From an uncultured Clostridia bacterium (GTDB taxonomy: Bacteria; Bacillota; Clostridia; UBA1381): a stretch of DNA of 64,000 bases. Shown here piece by piece: positions 7,851 through 14,538 of the stretch; position 1 is the stretch's first letter; the number at the start of each line of letters is the position of its first letter. Both the position numbers and the translations under genes were made by a program. A model generated the notes under the pieces. The model saw nothing but the letters and a program-made list of their open reading frames with translations, was not told where the DNA came from and did not search any database. The stretch covers positions 31,258-95,257 of the forward strand of contig CAKSRS010000002.1 of assembly GCA_934487205.1 (NCBI GenBank), given 5' to 3'.

Positions 7851-8162
7851 TTATAATAGCCATTTATAGTCTTGTCTGCAATCCACAACATAATCGACAT
7901 AAACTGTGTTATCTTTAATTTGATAAATTAACAAATACCTTTTTGCCGCAAGTTTTTTTCTATATTTATTTGCAGGAATCTCATCACAGTTAAGCCACGG
8001 ATAACTTTCAGGCATAAACTCCAAAGCTCTTATTTCGGTAATAATATCCTTATGCAGCTTTTTAGCAGTTTCAGGTGAAACATTCGCCAAAAATCTGACA
8101 TGATTTACAAGCATTGATACAGCCTTGTCAGAAACTATAACATTATACTTCTTATCCGACAT
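7851..8162 (-). CDS. ParE/RelE-family toxin
   Basis: A 103-residue protein of the ParE/RelE fold, starting MSDKKYNVIVSDKAVSMLVN, with helix pairs (NHVRFLANVSPETAKKLHK), the ESYPWL turn, KYRKKLAAKRYLLIYQI and a last strand VYVDYVVDCRQDYKWLL. The KY(R)K...RYLLIYQI and D-C-R-Q-D-Y pattern is typical of ParE-type plasmid stabilisation toxins, which poison gyrase; RelE-type ribonuclease action is the alternative. ATG 8162 overlaps the antitoxin stop by 11 bases, so the pair is co-translated, antitoxin first. The operon sits between repeat copies B and C and may help keep the island. Confidence 0.88.
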   Translation of the reverse strand: MSDKKYNVIVSDKAVSMLVNHVRFLANVSPETAKKLHKDIITEIRALEFMPESYPWLNCDEIPANKYRKKLAAKRYLLIYQIKDNTVYVDYVVDCRQDYKWLL

Positions 8163-8430
8163 GACTCACCCCGGACGCTGCATCGCCAAGCATTTTGTCA
8201 AGTTCATCAACCGAATACCCTTTTTTGCCCATGAACCTTTCTTCCTCTGCGGCAATAAGTTCTTCTCTTAATTTAAGCATCTTTTCCCGTCTTGAAAAGC
8301 TTTCAATATCCATAACTACCAAATCGCCCTCGCCGTTTTTCGTAAGATACACGGGTTCCCCTGTTTCTTTGCAGTAGTTGGAAATGTCATTATAATTGTT
8401 TCTGATTGCTGCCGACGGTCTGATATTCAT
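8152..8430 (-). CDS. Phd/YefM-family antitoxin
   Basis: A 92-residue protein with ATG at 8430, chosen because GAGGAGTTGATTTT lies just upstream; an in-frame ATG at 8514 lacks a site. The N-terminal part (MNIRPSAAIRNNYNDISNYC, then EPVYLTKNGEGDLVVMDIES) is the Phd/YefM DNA-binding and dimer fold. The C-terminal EELIAAEEERFMGKKGYSVDE region is the toxin-binding tail. It overlaps the ParE/RelE gene by 11 bases. By analogy with the family, the complex should repress its own promoter, which lies within the adjacent ~100 bases before repeat C. Confidence 0.88.
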   Translation of the reverse strand: MNIRPSAAIRNNYNDISNYCKETGEPVYLTKNGEGDLVVMDIESFSRREKMLKLREELIAAEEERFMGKKGYSVDELDKMLGDAASGVSHVG

Positions 8431-8504
8431 AAAATCAACTCCTCGCATAAATATTATATATTTATTATACATTTTTGTTACTATAATTATACCATTCATA
8501 TCCG

Positions 8505-8880
8505 TATATGTCAATAATATAGTTGATTTTCGTTACAAGCGTCTATAATACCTTGCGGCAATTTAAAATGTTTCATCTTCTATAATATGCCGCAAGCTTA
8601 AAAAATCAATTTATGATTTTACACCTTTGTCCCCCGTAAGGAAACGGTAGGTAGGGCACAATTTTTCTTATACAAACCAAACAGGCTGCCCGAATACGAG
8701 CAGCCTGTTTAGTCCACAAAAATTCCCATAGGTCTTTTTGAGATAATCAACAACATTTTTATTATACTACTATATGTTGTATTTGTCAATGGTTTTTTAC
8801 AAATATATTTCATTATTTTCATTTTTGTTGCAATATAATTACCACGTGTTTGCATTTGTGCAGTTTGTGGCTTTTGTCAT
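8505..8880. repeat. Repeat copy C, truncated
   Basis: Bases 8505-8880 match the left part of copy B from its flank through the small-RNA gene. The small-RNA promoter is kept (TTGACA 8784-8789, 17-base spacer, TATAAT 8761-8766), and so is the perfect GGCTGC/GCAGCC hairpin. The match stops just before the plus-strand promoter, at the junction with an IS3 remnant that begins CAGCTCTGGACAT. It therefore lacks the peptide locus but probably still expresses the small RNA. Confidence 0.85.
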
Positions 8881-8922
8881 CAGCTCTGGACATCAAGGGG
8901 TGCGGACATATTCTTGGACAGT

Positions 8923-9043
8923 TTATACTGATAATCCAAGACTATGTCTGTACTCAACCGGACTCATATATCCGAGGGACTGTTTTATTCGTTCTACATT
9001 ATACCAATCAATGTATGTATTGATTTCTTTGTGTATTGCTAAC
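8923..9043 (-). pseudogene. IS3-family transposase (orfB) C-terminal remnant
   Basis: The minus strand reads HKEINTYIDWYNVERIKQSL, then GYMSPVEYRHSLGLSV and a stop at 8923-8925. This is the end of the IS3/IS150-type integrase core (WYN-x-RI(K)xSLGYMSP-x-EYR). Beyond the stop, at 8881-8920, are TGTCC and GGACA motifs that look like the element's terminal inverted repeat. The 5' part has gone and abuts the 3' end of the AbrB-type gene, so the insertion may have replaced that gene's original last codons. Confidence 0.8.
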
Positions 9044-9301
9044 CTATTTACCGTCTCTTTCAAGTCGTACTTCTTTCACCAAAACCACAACATCATCAAT
9101 GGTATTTAGTCCCAGCCTGTCTGCCTCGCCCGTAAAATCTTTTTGTATTTTTTCAAAAGCATACACCGCTGCGTTTTCAATACGTACCCGACCGTCCTGC
9201 TCAATAAAGCAAATCTTATCCCCTGTTTTTAGATTCAGCCGTTTTCTTATCGCAGTAAGTATCGTTACTCGTCCGCCCGGCATTACACATACCGTTTCCA
9301 T
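9044..9301 (-). CDS. AbrB/MazE/SpoVT-type DNA-binding protein
   Basis: An 85-residue protein. Residues 8-45 (PGGRVTILTAIRKRLNLKTG, then DKICFIEQDGRVRIEN) are a swapped-hairpin AbrB-type domain, followed by an acidic helical tail (FTGEADRLGLNTIDDVVVLV). Such proteins act as antitoxins or transcription regulators; no toxin gene is adjacent. ATG 9301 follows GAGGTGGTTCAATT. Relatives with this tail often extend a few residues further, and here the stop coincides with the start of the IS3 remnant, so the last residues may be altered. Confidence 0.8.
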   Translation of the reverse strand: METVCVMPGGRVTILTAIRKRLNLKTGDKICFIEQDGRVRIENAAVYAFEKIQKDFTGEADRLGLNTIDDVVVLVKEVRLERDGK

Positions 9302-9370
9302 AATTGAACCACCTCACGCAAATTTTTTGGTAAAATATATTTCCACCGGGTGGAACTACCACAAATATAT

Positions 9371-10774
9371 TTACTGCATAACCTGCCAATAGCCCTTCTT
9401 ATCCGAGCCTATACGGCAGATAATATTCTTCCTTTTGAGAGATTTTATCAATTCACCGACGGTTTTTCGGCTTACATCTAATTTTCCGGATAAATCATCA
9501 TATGTGTAAGCCGGATCTTCCAATAAGAGTGCAATGAGCCGATTTTCAGTTTCAGTCACCTTTTCAGTCACCCTACCAGTCACCTTTTCAGTCACCCTAC
9601 CAGTCACCTTTTCAGTCACCCTACCAGTCACCTTTTCAGTCACCCTATCGGCTGATGTACGCACAATTCTATCCTCGGGTGCCGAAAACTTTATCATTAT
9701 ATCCTGCGGGTGAACCGTAAATTCCGGTTGAAAAACGCCATCATTTTTGCATACAGTACAGATTTTTTCTATTCCGCGTCCCCAGCTTTCAATAAAGCCA
9801 GCAAGATAAAATACGTAAGCTATGTTGGGGTTGAACGGCTGTGATGCATGTTTCTCAAAAAGATTTTCAACTGTCCAGTTTTCCGGCAAATGACCACAAT
9901 TTGCAATATACAGTTTATCATTGTAAACGCTTATTTGAATTGGAATCCCCCTTGAATAATCCTTATGACAAAGAGCATTCAAAAGTGCTTCACGCAAAGC
10001 TTCTTCCGGAACAAAATACCGTTCAATGCGTTGCATACCGACATAGTATATCTTCGCTTTCATATATTTTAAATAAATAAGCTCAACTATTTTATCAATT
10101 TGATCCAATATAGAGCCGTGAATTTCATCTTGATATACAAGGTCTGCATCGGTTTCAAAAAAACCTATTTTTACATAAGCGCCCAACTGCCATTTTTCCG
10201 GATCATTACTGAAAAGCAGCATAGCCGCATTTGTTAAATACCCGTCCTTTACCAAGTGAAGTTTCTCAAGCATAACAAATTTATCTTCCGATAAAACCGA
10301 TTTGTTTATTCGTCCTTTGTTAACTGCCCATTGCTTAAATCGCTTAACGACCCCATCGTCGACATCGTCTGCTGTAAACGTAGGCAATGGCATACTGTCC
10401 CAGGTGACTCCCCGCCGTCTCATAATAAAGGTTTCCAGTTCAGGACCGGATAGCTTTTGATTTGTGCTACCGCTTCTGTAATAGTATGAGCCTTTGCAGG
10501 AGATAGCAATAGGGTAAGGTGGCACGTCTATTTCAACGTACTCACAATTGCCGTCGGTAAGAGAATTTATGTTAACAATAATCCCCATTGCATCACGAAT
10601 TTTGTTCGGAAGATCTTCAAGCAGTTTTTTCGCATTTTTCACCCCTACAACTTCGCCGGAATCATTCATACCAATATACAGTTTTCCCCCCTGTGCATTT
10701 GCAAATCCACATATCCATGCAAGATAATCGTCTTTCCAGACTTCTTTCCACTCAACATTTTGTTTTTCACGCAT
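9371..10774 (-). CDS. AlbA_2 (Schlafen-like) domain protein with ATPase-like and winged-helix domains
   Basis: A 467-residue protein. Residues 1-115 form an AlbA_2 domain (NVEWKEVWKDDYLAWICGFA, GGKLYIGMND, GVKNAKK). Residues ~225-360 resemble the HATPase_c_4 region of so-called RecG-like transcription regulators (EALLNALCHKDYSRGIPIQI, FIESWGRGIEKI). A spacer at about 375-407 repeats the octapeptide RVTEKVTG almost four times, encoded by 24-base direct repeats at about 9554-9650. The C-terminus (YTYDDLSGKLDVSRKTVGEL) is a winged helix. The ATG follows GGAGATGATAAA. These proteins are common on islands; roles in DNA-based regulation or defence are proposed, none proven. Confidence 0.8.
   Translation of the reverse strand: MREKQNVEWKEVWKDDYLAWICGFANAQGGKLYIGMNDSGEVVGVKNAKKLLEDLPNKIRDAMGIIVNINSLTDGNCEYVEIDVPPYPIAISCKGSYYYRSGSTNQKLSGPELETFIMRRRGVTWDSMPLPTFTADDVDDGVVKRFKQWAVNKGRINKSVLSEDKFVMLEKLHLVKDGYLTNAAMLLFSNDPEKWQLGAYVKIGFFETDADLVYQDEIHGSILDQIDKIVELIYLKYMKAKIYYVGMQRIERYFVPEEALREALLNALCHKDYSRGIPIQISVYNDKLYIANCGHLPENWTVENLFEKHASQPFNPNIAYVFYLAGFIESWGRGIEKICTVCKNDGVFQPEFTVHPQDIMIKFSAPEDRIVRTSADRVTEKVTGRVTEKVTGRVTEKVTGRVTEKVTETENRLIALLLEDPAYTYDDLSGKLDVSRKTVGELIKSLKRKNIICRIGSDKKGYWQVMQ
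9554..9650. repeat. 24-base in-frame tandem repeat inside the AlbA_2 gene
   Basis: CAGTCACCTTTTCAGTCACC followed by CTAC recurs with a 24-base period just under four times. Each unit encodes eight residues (VTEKVTGR on the minus strand), so gain or loss of a unit keeps the frame. The repeat forms the linker between the ATPase-like domain and the winged helix and is a candidate for length variation by slipped-strand replication. Confidence 0.85.
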
Positions 10775-11354
10775 TTTATCATCTCCGGCTCATTTTTCTA
10801 TAGTATACCACAAACTGTTAAAAAAATCAATTCGTGATATTTGTATGTTGAATATTTGATTTCCCAATCCTGAAGATTCTCATTATGAGTTCCTCGAAAT
10901 AGGATATCTCAGTTTTGTAATATCTCTTATGCGTGATGCATCTCAAATTTCAAACTGTCCTCATATTCCTCCAACTCCCCCTATCACAGAACGTCCCCTA
11001 ACCTTATCTCCTCTTTATCTTGGTTTCCCCCCGTTCCTGCCCGCGGTCCGTGCATGATAAGACCGCGGGCGGTTCCTGTGCTTACAAAGTACGGTCAAAT
11101 TCGGCTTTTGCATTTGCCGTCCCCCGTAAGCACATTAGTGCGACAAATTTGCAAATCGCCCGATTTTGCAAACCCCGCAAGCCGCATTACTGCTTGCTTT
11201 TTTGGGTGTTCCTTACGGGGGAAAGTGCGTGAATTTTTCACCCCTGTAGCCAACATTCATTTTACACCTTTGTCACCCGTAAGGAAACGGTAGTATGACA
11301 CAATTTTTTTGCGTATTTTTGTCAGCTCTGGACATGATGTCCAGAGCCCGCCAT
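10775..11354. other. Long intergenic region with hairpins and a fragment of the A/B/C repeat
   Basis: I see no gene here; short open frames at 11020-11293 have no ribosome site and no family resemblance. A 10-base perfect stem (GCCCGCGGTC/GACCGCGGGC) lies at 11039-11070. CCCCCGTAAG near 11119 pairs with CTTACGGGGG near 11212. Bases ~11260-11310 (TTACACCTTTGTCACCCGTA onward) repeat the left end of copies B and C. GCTCTGGACAT-G-ATGTCCAGAGC at about 11325-11347 is a perfect dyad sharing TCAGCTCTGGACAT with the junction of copy C and the IS3 remnant, so this looks like debris of several mobile sequences. Confidence 0.6.
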
Positions 11355-11774
11355 TTAAGGTTTTAGCCTTTGCCGCATTAACTCAATCGCCATATGGTGA
11401 TAGCAGTAATAGTTTGCGTAACTTGTAATTTTTACCTTTTCCCTCGTCTTTTCATAACGCTCATTTGCCTTGTAAACTTTATCACAAAAATATGTATAAT
11501 ACAGAACCCAATAATATATCTCACCCGCTTCCTCATTTTCGCGTATATCTCGTACCGCTTTGTTTATCAGCTTTACCACTTTTATCGTGAGCTTACGTTC
11601 ATTGCCGGTATAATTGATGTCATTGATGCCGGTTTCTTCTGCAAATTCTTCCGGTGAGCACAATATTTCCGGCTCATATCCAACCTCTTTTTCTACTTTT
11701 TGCAATTCTCTTGCAAGCTTCATATCGCGGTAGTTGTTTAGCAACAATACTACCCGTTTTTGTTCTTCTGTCAA
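11355..11774 (-). CDS. Small helical protein, possible ArpU/sigma region 4-like regulator (paralogue 1)
   Basis: I place the start at TTG 11774, two bases after the upstream gene's stop, because GGAGGAGG at 11782-11789 is ideally spaced; a longer frame to 11843 overlaps the neighbour and has no site. The 139-residue product is all-helical. Its second half (EIYYWVLYYTYFCDKVYKAN, then TSYANYYCYHHMAIELMRQR) is clearly related to the next gene's product (MMYWVLYYTYLCEKPLESVD, SWQTYFNYRRQAINLL). The pattern of a helix followed by a terminal helix-turn-helix-like pair recalls ArpU-type phage regulators. No function is established. Confidence 0.6.
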   Translation of the reverse strand: MTEEQKRVVLLLNNYRDMKLARELQKVEKEVGYEPEILCSPEEFAEETGINDINYTGNERKLTIKVVKLINKAVRDIRENEEAGEIYYWVLYYTYFCDKVYKANERYEKTREKVKITSYANYYCYHHMAIELMRQRLKP

Positions 11775-11776
11775 TT

Positions 11777-12307
11777 TTATACCTCCTCCGGCTTTACAAG
11801 CGTTTTCGTTATTTCCATACACTCTTTTGAGGTGTATCCCCACAGCATTGTGCTTAATAGATTTATTGCCTGTCTGCGGTAGTTAAAGTACGTCTGCCAC
11901 GATACATAGTACTGTTTTTGCGCAATCTTGTCCACAATCTGGTCGACGCTTTCTAAAGGCTTTTCGCACAGGTATGTATAATACAAAACCCAGTACATCA
12001 TCTCGCCTTTTTGATGTTTTCTGCGGATAATTTCGACCGCACGGTCAATAAGCTGCAGCATCTTACGGTTACGTTCCATTGTTCGAACCTGTTCCTCAAT
12101 TTTTGTATTCATCAAATCCGCTCCGGCAGCGTATGACATATCCAAAAATTCTGTCATTTTACAGCCCGTTTCAAATTCAAAATTGACCTCCGCCTGCATC
12201 GCCGATACCTCAATGCTCCACACGACATCGCGGTATTTTTTGAGCAGCAGCTCCGTGTTGTGATACAAAAATTCGTTGTTTTTCTCGATTGTGCTTTTCT
12301 TTTCCAT
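11777..12307 (-). CDS. Small helical protein, possible ArpU/sigma region 4-like regulator (paralogue 2)
   Basis: A 176-residue protein whose ATG at 12307 overlaps the stop of the RepA gene (TAATG). The N-terminal part is helical (NEFLYHNTELLLKKYRDVVW). The C-terminal ~75 residues are paralogous to the following gene, including the YWVLYYTYLC block and a Tyr/Arg-rich last segment that may be a DNA-contacting helix-turn-helix. Pairs of such genes behind RepA are typical of plasmid or ICE replication modules. A regulatory role is likely but inferred. Confidence 0.6.
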   Translation of the reverse strand: MEKKSTIEKNNEFLYHNTELLLKKYRDVVWSIEVSAMQAEVNFEFETGCKMTEFLDMSYAAGADLMNTKIEEQVRTMERNRKMLQLIDRAVEIIRRKHQKGEMMYWVLYYTYLCEKPLESVDQIVDKIAQKQYYVSWQTYFNYRRQAINLLSTMLWGYTSKECMEITKTLVKPEEV

Positions 12308-13245
12308 TAGTTATCGTCCTTTCTGAAATAATTCTTGTTAAATTTTGATTGATAATAGTGATTCATTGTGTCCGGGGCGTTATACAGCATCGTCAAAATA
12401 TAGCTTTTGTAATTGCGAATTTTTGTGCTGTTCTCGTCCAGACAGTCGATTACATACACGATGTGCATATAATCGAGTTTTAAGAGCTTTCTTTTTACCA
12501 CCTCCTTTGGCACTTGCATACTGTTGACATTGATTTTATCGTCAAAGCTGCATATTGCGTCGACTATGATATTTACAAAGCCGTCGATTTTCTCGGCAGC
12601 GTATTGCTGAATTAAGATGTCATACTCGATATTGGTTCTGATTACGTCCCTGTATTCCTCTCTTTCCCTCTCTAAGGCGGCAAATGAAATGCGTGAGGAA
12701 GAAGATATATCAGTTTTATTCAAATCTGTATTATTAATATCAGTATTATTAGAGTCGGATATGCCGAAGTCAAGAGTTCGGTTTTTCAGAAGTGCAGACT
12801 TCGGTTTTTCAGAAGTCAAGACTTCGGCATTTTCGCCTGACTTCGGTTTTTCAGAAGTCTGGACTTCGGCTGAGTTATCAACACTTTGGATTGAATTTTG
12901 ATTGTCCGTAAAATTTAAAACATAAATAATAACCGGCTTACCTAAGCCCTGCTTTTTGCGTTCTATCAAAATCCCGTCCAATTCTTTTAATAACTTCACA
13001 CCTTTGTCCTTGCCGATTGATAAATAATCCGTGATTTCCTCAAGTGTGAAATATATGTAAACTCGGTTATCATCATCGACCCAGTTATTGCGAACCGACA
13101 AACTCATTCTGTCGAGCATTAAACCGTACAAAACTTTTGCCTCCACTGAAATTCCGGCATACCGGCTGTCGGTAAACAATAATTTCGGTATTCGATAAAA
13201 TGCGAACTGTTCCGATTCACTTTTGTAAAAAAAATTATTTTTCAT
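12307..13245 (-). CDS. RepA_N-type replication initiator
   Basis: A 312-residue protein. ATG 13245 follows GAGGAGGAATGGGCA; an upstream in-frame ATG at 13287 lies in a terminator hairpin and is less likely. Residues 1-115 match the RepA_N domain of Firmicute plasmids and integrative elements (YKSESEQFAFYRIPKLLF, SVEAKVLYGLMLDRMSLS, RVYIYFTLEEITDYLSIGKD), a winged-helix domain that binds iterons. A low-complexity linker repeats TSEKPKS, followed by Asn/Thr-rich stretches. The C-terminal domain (VNSMQVPKEVVKRKLLKLDY) is the host-specific part. It starts a three-gene operon and marks a plasmid- or ICE-derived segment integrated beside cotJC. Confidence 0.85.
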   Translation of the reverse strand: MKNNFFYKSESEQFAFYRIPKLLFTDSRYAGISVEAKVLYGLMLDRMSLSVRNNWVDDDNRVYIYFTLEEITDYLSIGKDKGVKLLKELDGILIERKKQGLGKPVIIYVLNFTDNQNSIQSVDNSAEVQTSEKPKSGENAEVLTSEKPKSALLKNRTLDFGISDSNNTDINNTDLNKTDISSSSRISFAALEREREEYRDVIRTNIEYDILIQQYAAEKIDGFVNIIVDAICSFDDKINVNSMQVPKEVVKRKLLKLDYMHIVYVIDCLDENSTKIRNYKSYILTMLYNAPDTMNHYYQSKFNKNYFRKDDN

Positions 13246-13271
13246 TGCCCATTCCTCCTCATTTTTGCACG

Positions 13272-13303
13272 AAAAAAGCAGACACACTTAATTGCATGTC
13301 TGC
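13272..13303 (-). terminator. Rho-independent terminator between the cotJC 3' fragment and repA
   Basis: On the minus strand GCAGACA pairs with TGTCTGC across a 12-base loop and is followed by TTTTTT. It lies after the end of the cotJC fragment and only 27 bases before the repA start. It could end cotJ transcription and insulate repA. As no promoter fits between it and repA, repA may depend on read-through or on antitermination. Confidence 0.65.
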
Positions 13304-13341
13304 ATAACCAGAATTTGAAAACAGCCCGTTCCCGCCAAATG

Positions 13342-13587
13342 TTATTTATACAAATATGCAGCATCTGCTGCCAAATCCTCAAACAAATTAGTTATCGGGT
13401 CGCCCGTCGACGCAATAGATGCCGACGTGAACGGCGCGCCCTGTGCGCTCTGCGGGAAAACGCCGTTTCCGTTATCGGCATAATATTCGGGTGAGTGTCC
13501 GTTAAGCCAATCCTTTCCGGACGCTCCGTCCGACAGCTGATACACAAGCGTGCCCACCATTTCCAGATGCCCCAACTCCTCAGTACC
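13342..13587 (-). pseudogene. cotJC: cotJC, 3' part (manganese catalase-like spore coat protein), separated from its 5' part
   Basis: Reading in from the junction, the minus strand gives GTEELGHLEMVGTLVYQLSD, then NGVFPQSAQGAPFTSASIAS and TGDPITNLFEDLAAD. This is the middle of CotJC, a di-manganese catalase-family coat protein, and includes the metal-binding EELGHLEM motif. The first 61 codons are at 21961-22143. Fusing the parts at the shared GG gives LLTDIGTEELGH in frame, as in intact CotJC. The family normally continues about 45 residues beyond EDLAA, including a late REREIVH-type metal-ligand helix. Here the reading changes to AAYLYK and stops at 13342, so the C-terminus also looks lost. 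Confidence 0.85.
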
Positions 13588-13604
13588 TACCTGTTATCCA
13601 AAAT
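13571..13604. other. Element-host junction (att site), cotJC 3' side
   Basis: The host sequence CAACTCCTCAGTA meets the element sequence TACCTGTTATCCAAAA through CC at 13586-13587 (GG on the gene strand). The element arm TATCCAAAA at 13596-13604 is the perfect reverse complement of TTTTGGATA at 21943-21951 at the other end. Joined around CC, the two element ends form a 34-base attP whose dyad centre falls exactly between the two core bases. Confidence 0.8.
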
Positions 13605-13872
13605 TGGTATTCTGTCTTAAATGCCCTAAATACTGCACGAATGGGACAATCTGACAAGGCTATGTATAGTAATGTAAAGGTTACTGTTTTTCTTCCGGTA
13701 TGATGAATTTAATATTACCTTTTAACAAAAGGTATCATTCCCAAAACTCCCACAAACCTAACTCTCGTAATGGTTTCAGGATTTTTGAGATTAAAAACTT
13801 AATAAAAACACAATTTGAATATTACCTTATGTTCAATAACTGAATGAAAGGTAATATTTTTCTTTTTGCAAA

Positions 13873-13908
13873 AAAACGGTGTACATTTCATCACAAGCGA
13901 TATATAAT
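13873..13908 (+). promoter_or_regulatory. Promoter of the tyrosine recombinase gene with shared element motif
   Basis: AAAACGGTGTACATT at 13873-13887 overlaps a -35-like TGTACA (13880-13885), with TATAAT at 13903-13908 after a 17-base spacer. The same motif, AAAACGGTGTACTTT, occurs at the same distance from TATAAT in front of the serine recombinase operon (20185-20220), so both recombinases probably answer to one regulator. The remaining bases of 13588-13946 hold no gene on the integrated DNA. Confidence 0.6.
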
Positions 13909-13946
13909 TGTAAAAAATAAAGTTACAATTAAAGGAGCATAAGCAT

Positions 13947-14522
13947 ATGGCTTTACAAAAAGAGGTTGAACCCATTAAGAACACAAGAGATATTAACAAA
14001 ATCAAGCAGTATTTATACGGAAAAGAAAACAAGAGGGATTACTGTATATTTGTAGTCGGTATCAATGTCGGATTAAGGGCAGGGGACCTATTATCACTCA
14101 AAATAAAGGACATTACAGACGGAAACATAATATTTGATACTGTAACCATTAAAGAACAGAAAACGGGCAAAACAAGGAATTTTGCATTAAATAAAAACGC
14201 TAAGGAGTCAATAAAAATATATCTTAACTCTTTAACGGATTATGACTTTGAAGATTATCTTTTTAAAAGCAGAAAAGGCGGTCATTTAGGGGTAAGACCG
14301 TTACATCATATAATTAAGACACTTACAAAGGATTTAGGGATTAAGGGTAATTTCGGGACACATACATTAAGAAAAACTATGGCTTATCACAGATACATAA
14401 ATAATGTGCCGTTAGAAACACTCCAAAAGCTCCTCAATCACTCGTCAAGTGCAATTACATTAAGATATATAGGCATTACTCAAAAAGTGATTATAGACTG
14501 CTATAATGCAGTAAATTTATGA
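13947..14522 (+). CDS. Compact tyrosine recombinase/integrase
   Basis: A 191-residue protein consisting almost only of the catalytic domain of the phage integrase family: first Arg in NVGLRAGDLLSLK (about residue 39), Lys in KEQKTGKTRNF, His-x-x-Arg in THTLRKTMAYH (about 147), His in LLNHSSSAI and the nucleophile Tyr in TLRYIGIT (about 175). The usual N-terminal core-binding SAM-like domain is missing, which fits small XerC/D-like recombinases that resolve multimers or flip DNA more than classic integrases. ATG 13947 follows AAAGGAGCATAAGCAT. Because a serine recombinase sits at the other end with matching att sites, this enzyme probably has another job, such as dimer resolution of the circular form. 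Confidence 0.88.
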   Translation: MALQKEVEPIKNTRDINKIKQYLYGKENKRDYCIFVVGINVGLRAGDLLSLKIKDITDGNIIFDTVTIKEQKTGKTRNFALNKNAKESIKIYLNSLTDYDFEDYLFKSRKGGHLGVRPLHHIIKTLTKDLGIKGNFGTHTLRKTMAYHRYINNVPLETLQKLLNHSSSAITLRYIGITQKVIIDCYNAVNL

Positions 14523-14538
14523 AATGAGGTTTGGTATT

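Noticed and set aside
9554..9650. Possible CRISPR array (regular short direct repeats)
   Set aside because: Units are contiguous with no spacers, are in frame within a gene, and encode an octapeptide linker; no cas genes are present.
11020..11293. Two overlapping plus-strand frames of 70-79 codons
   Set aside because: No ribosome site, no family resemblance, and the stretch contains hairpins and repeat debris.
13701..13946. A gene at the left end of the integrative element
   Set aside because: No start with a ribosome site is present before the tyrosine recombinase; the open stretch 13588-13703 makes sense only as the recombinase tail in the circular form.
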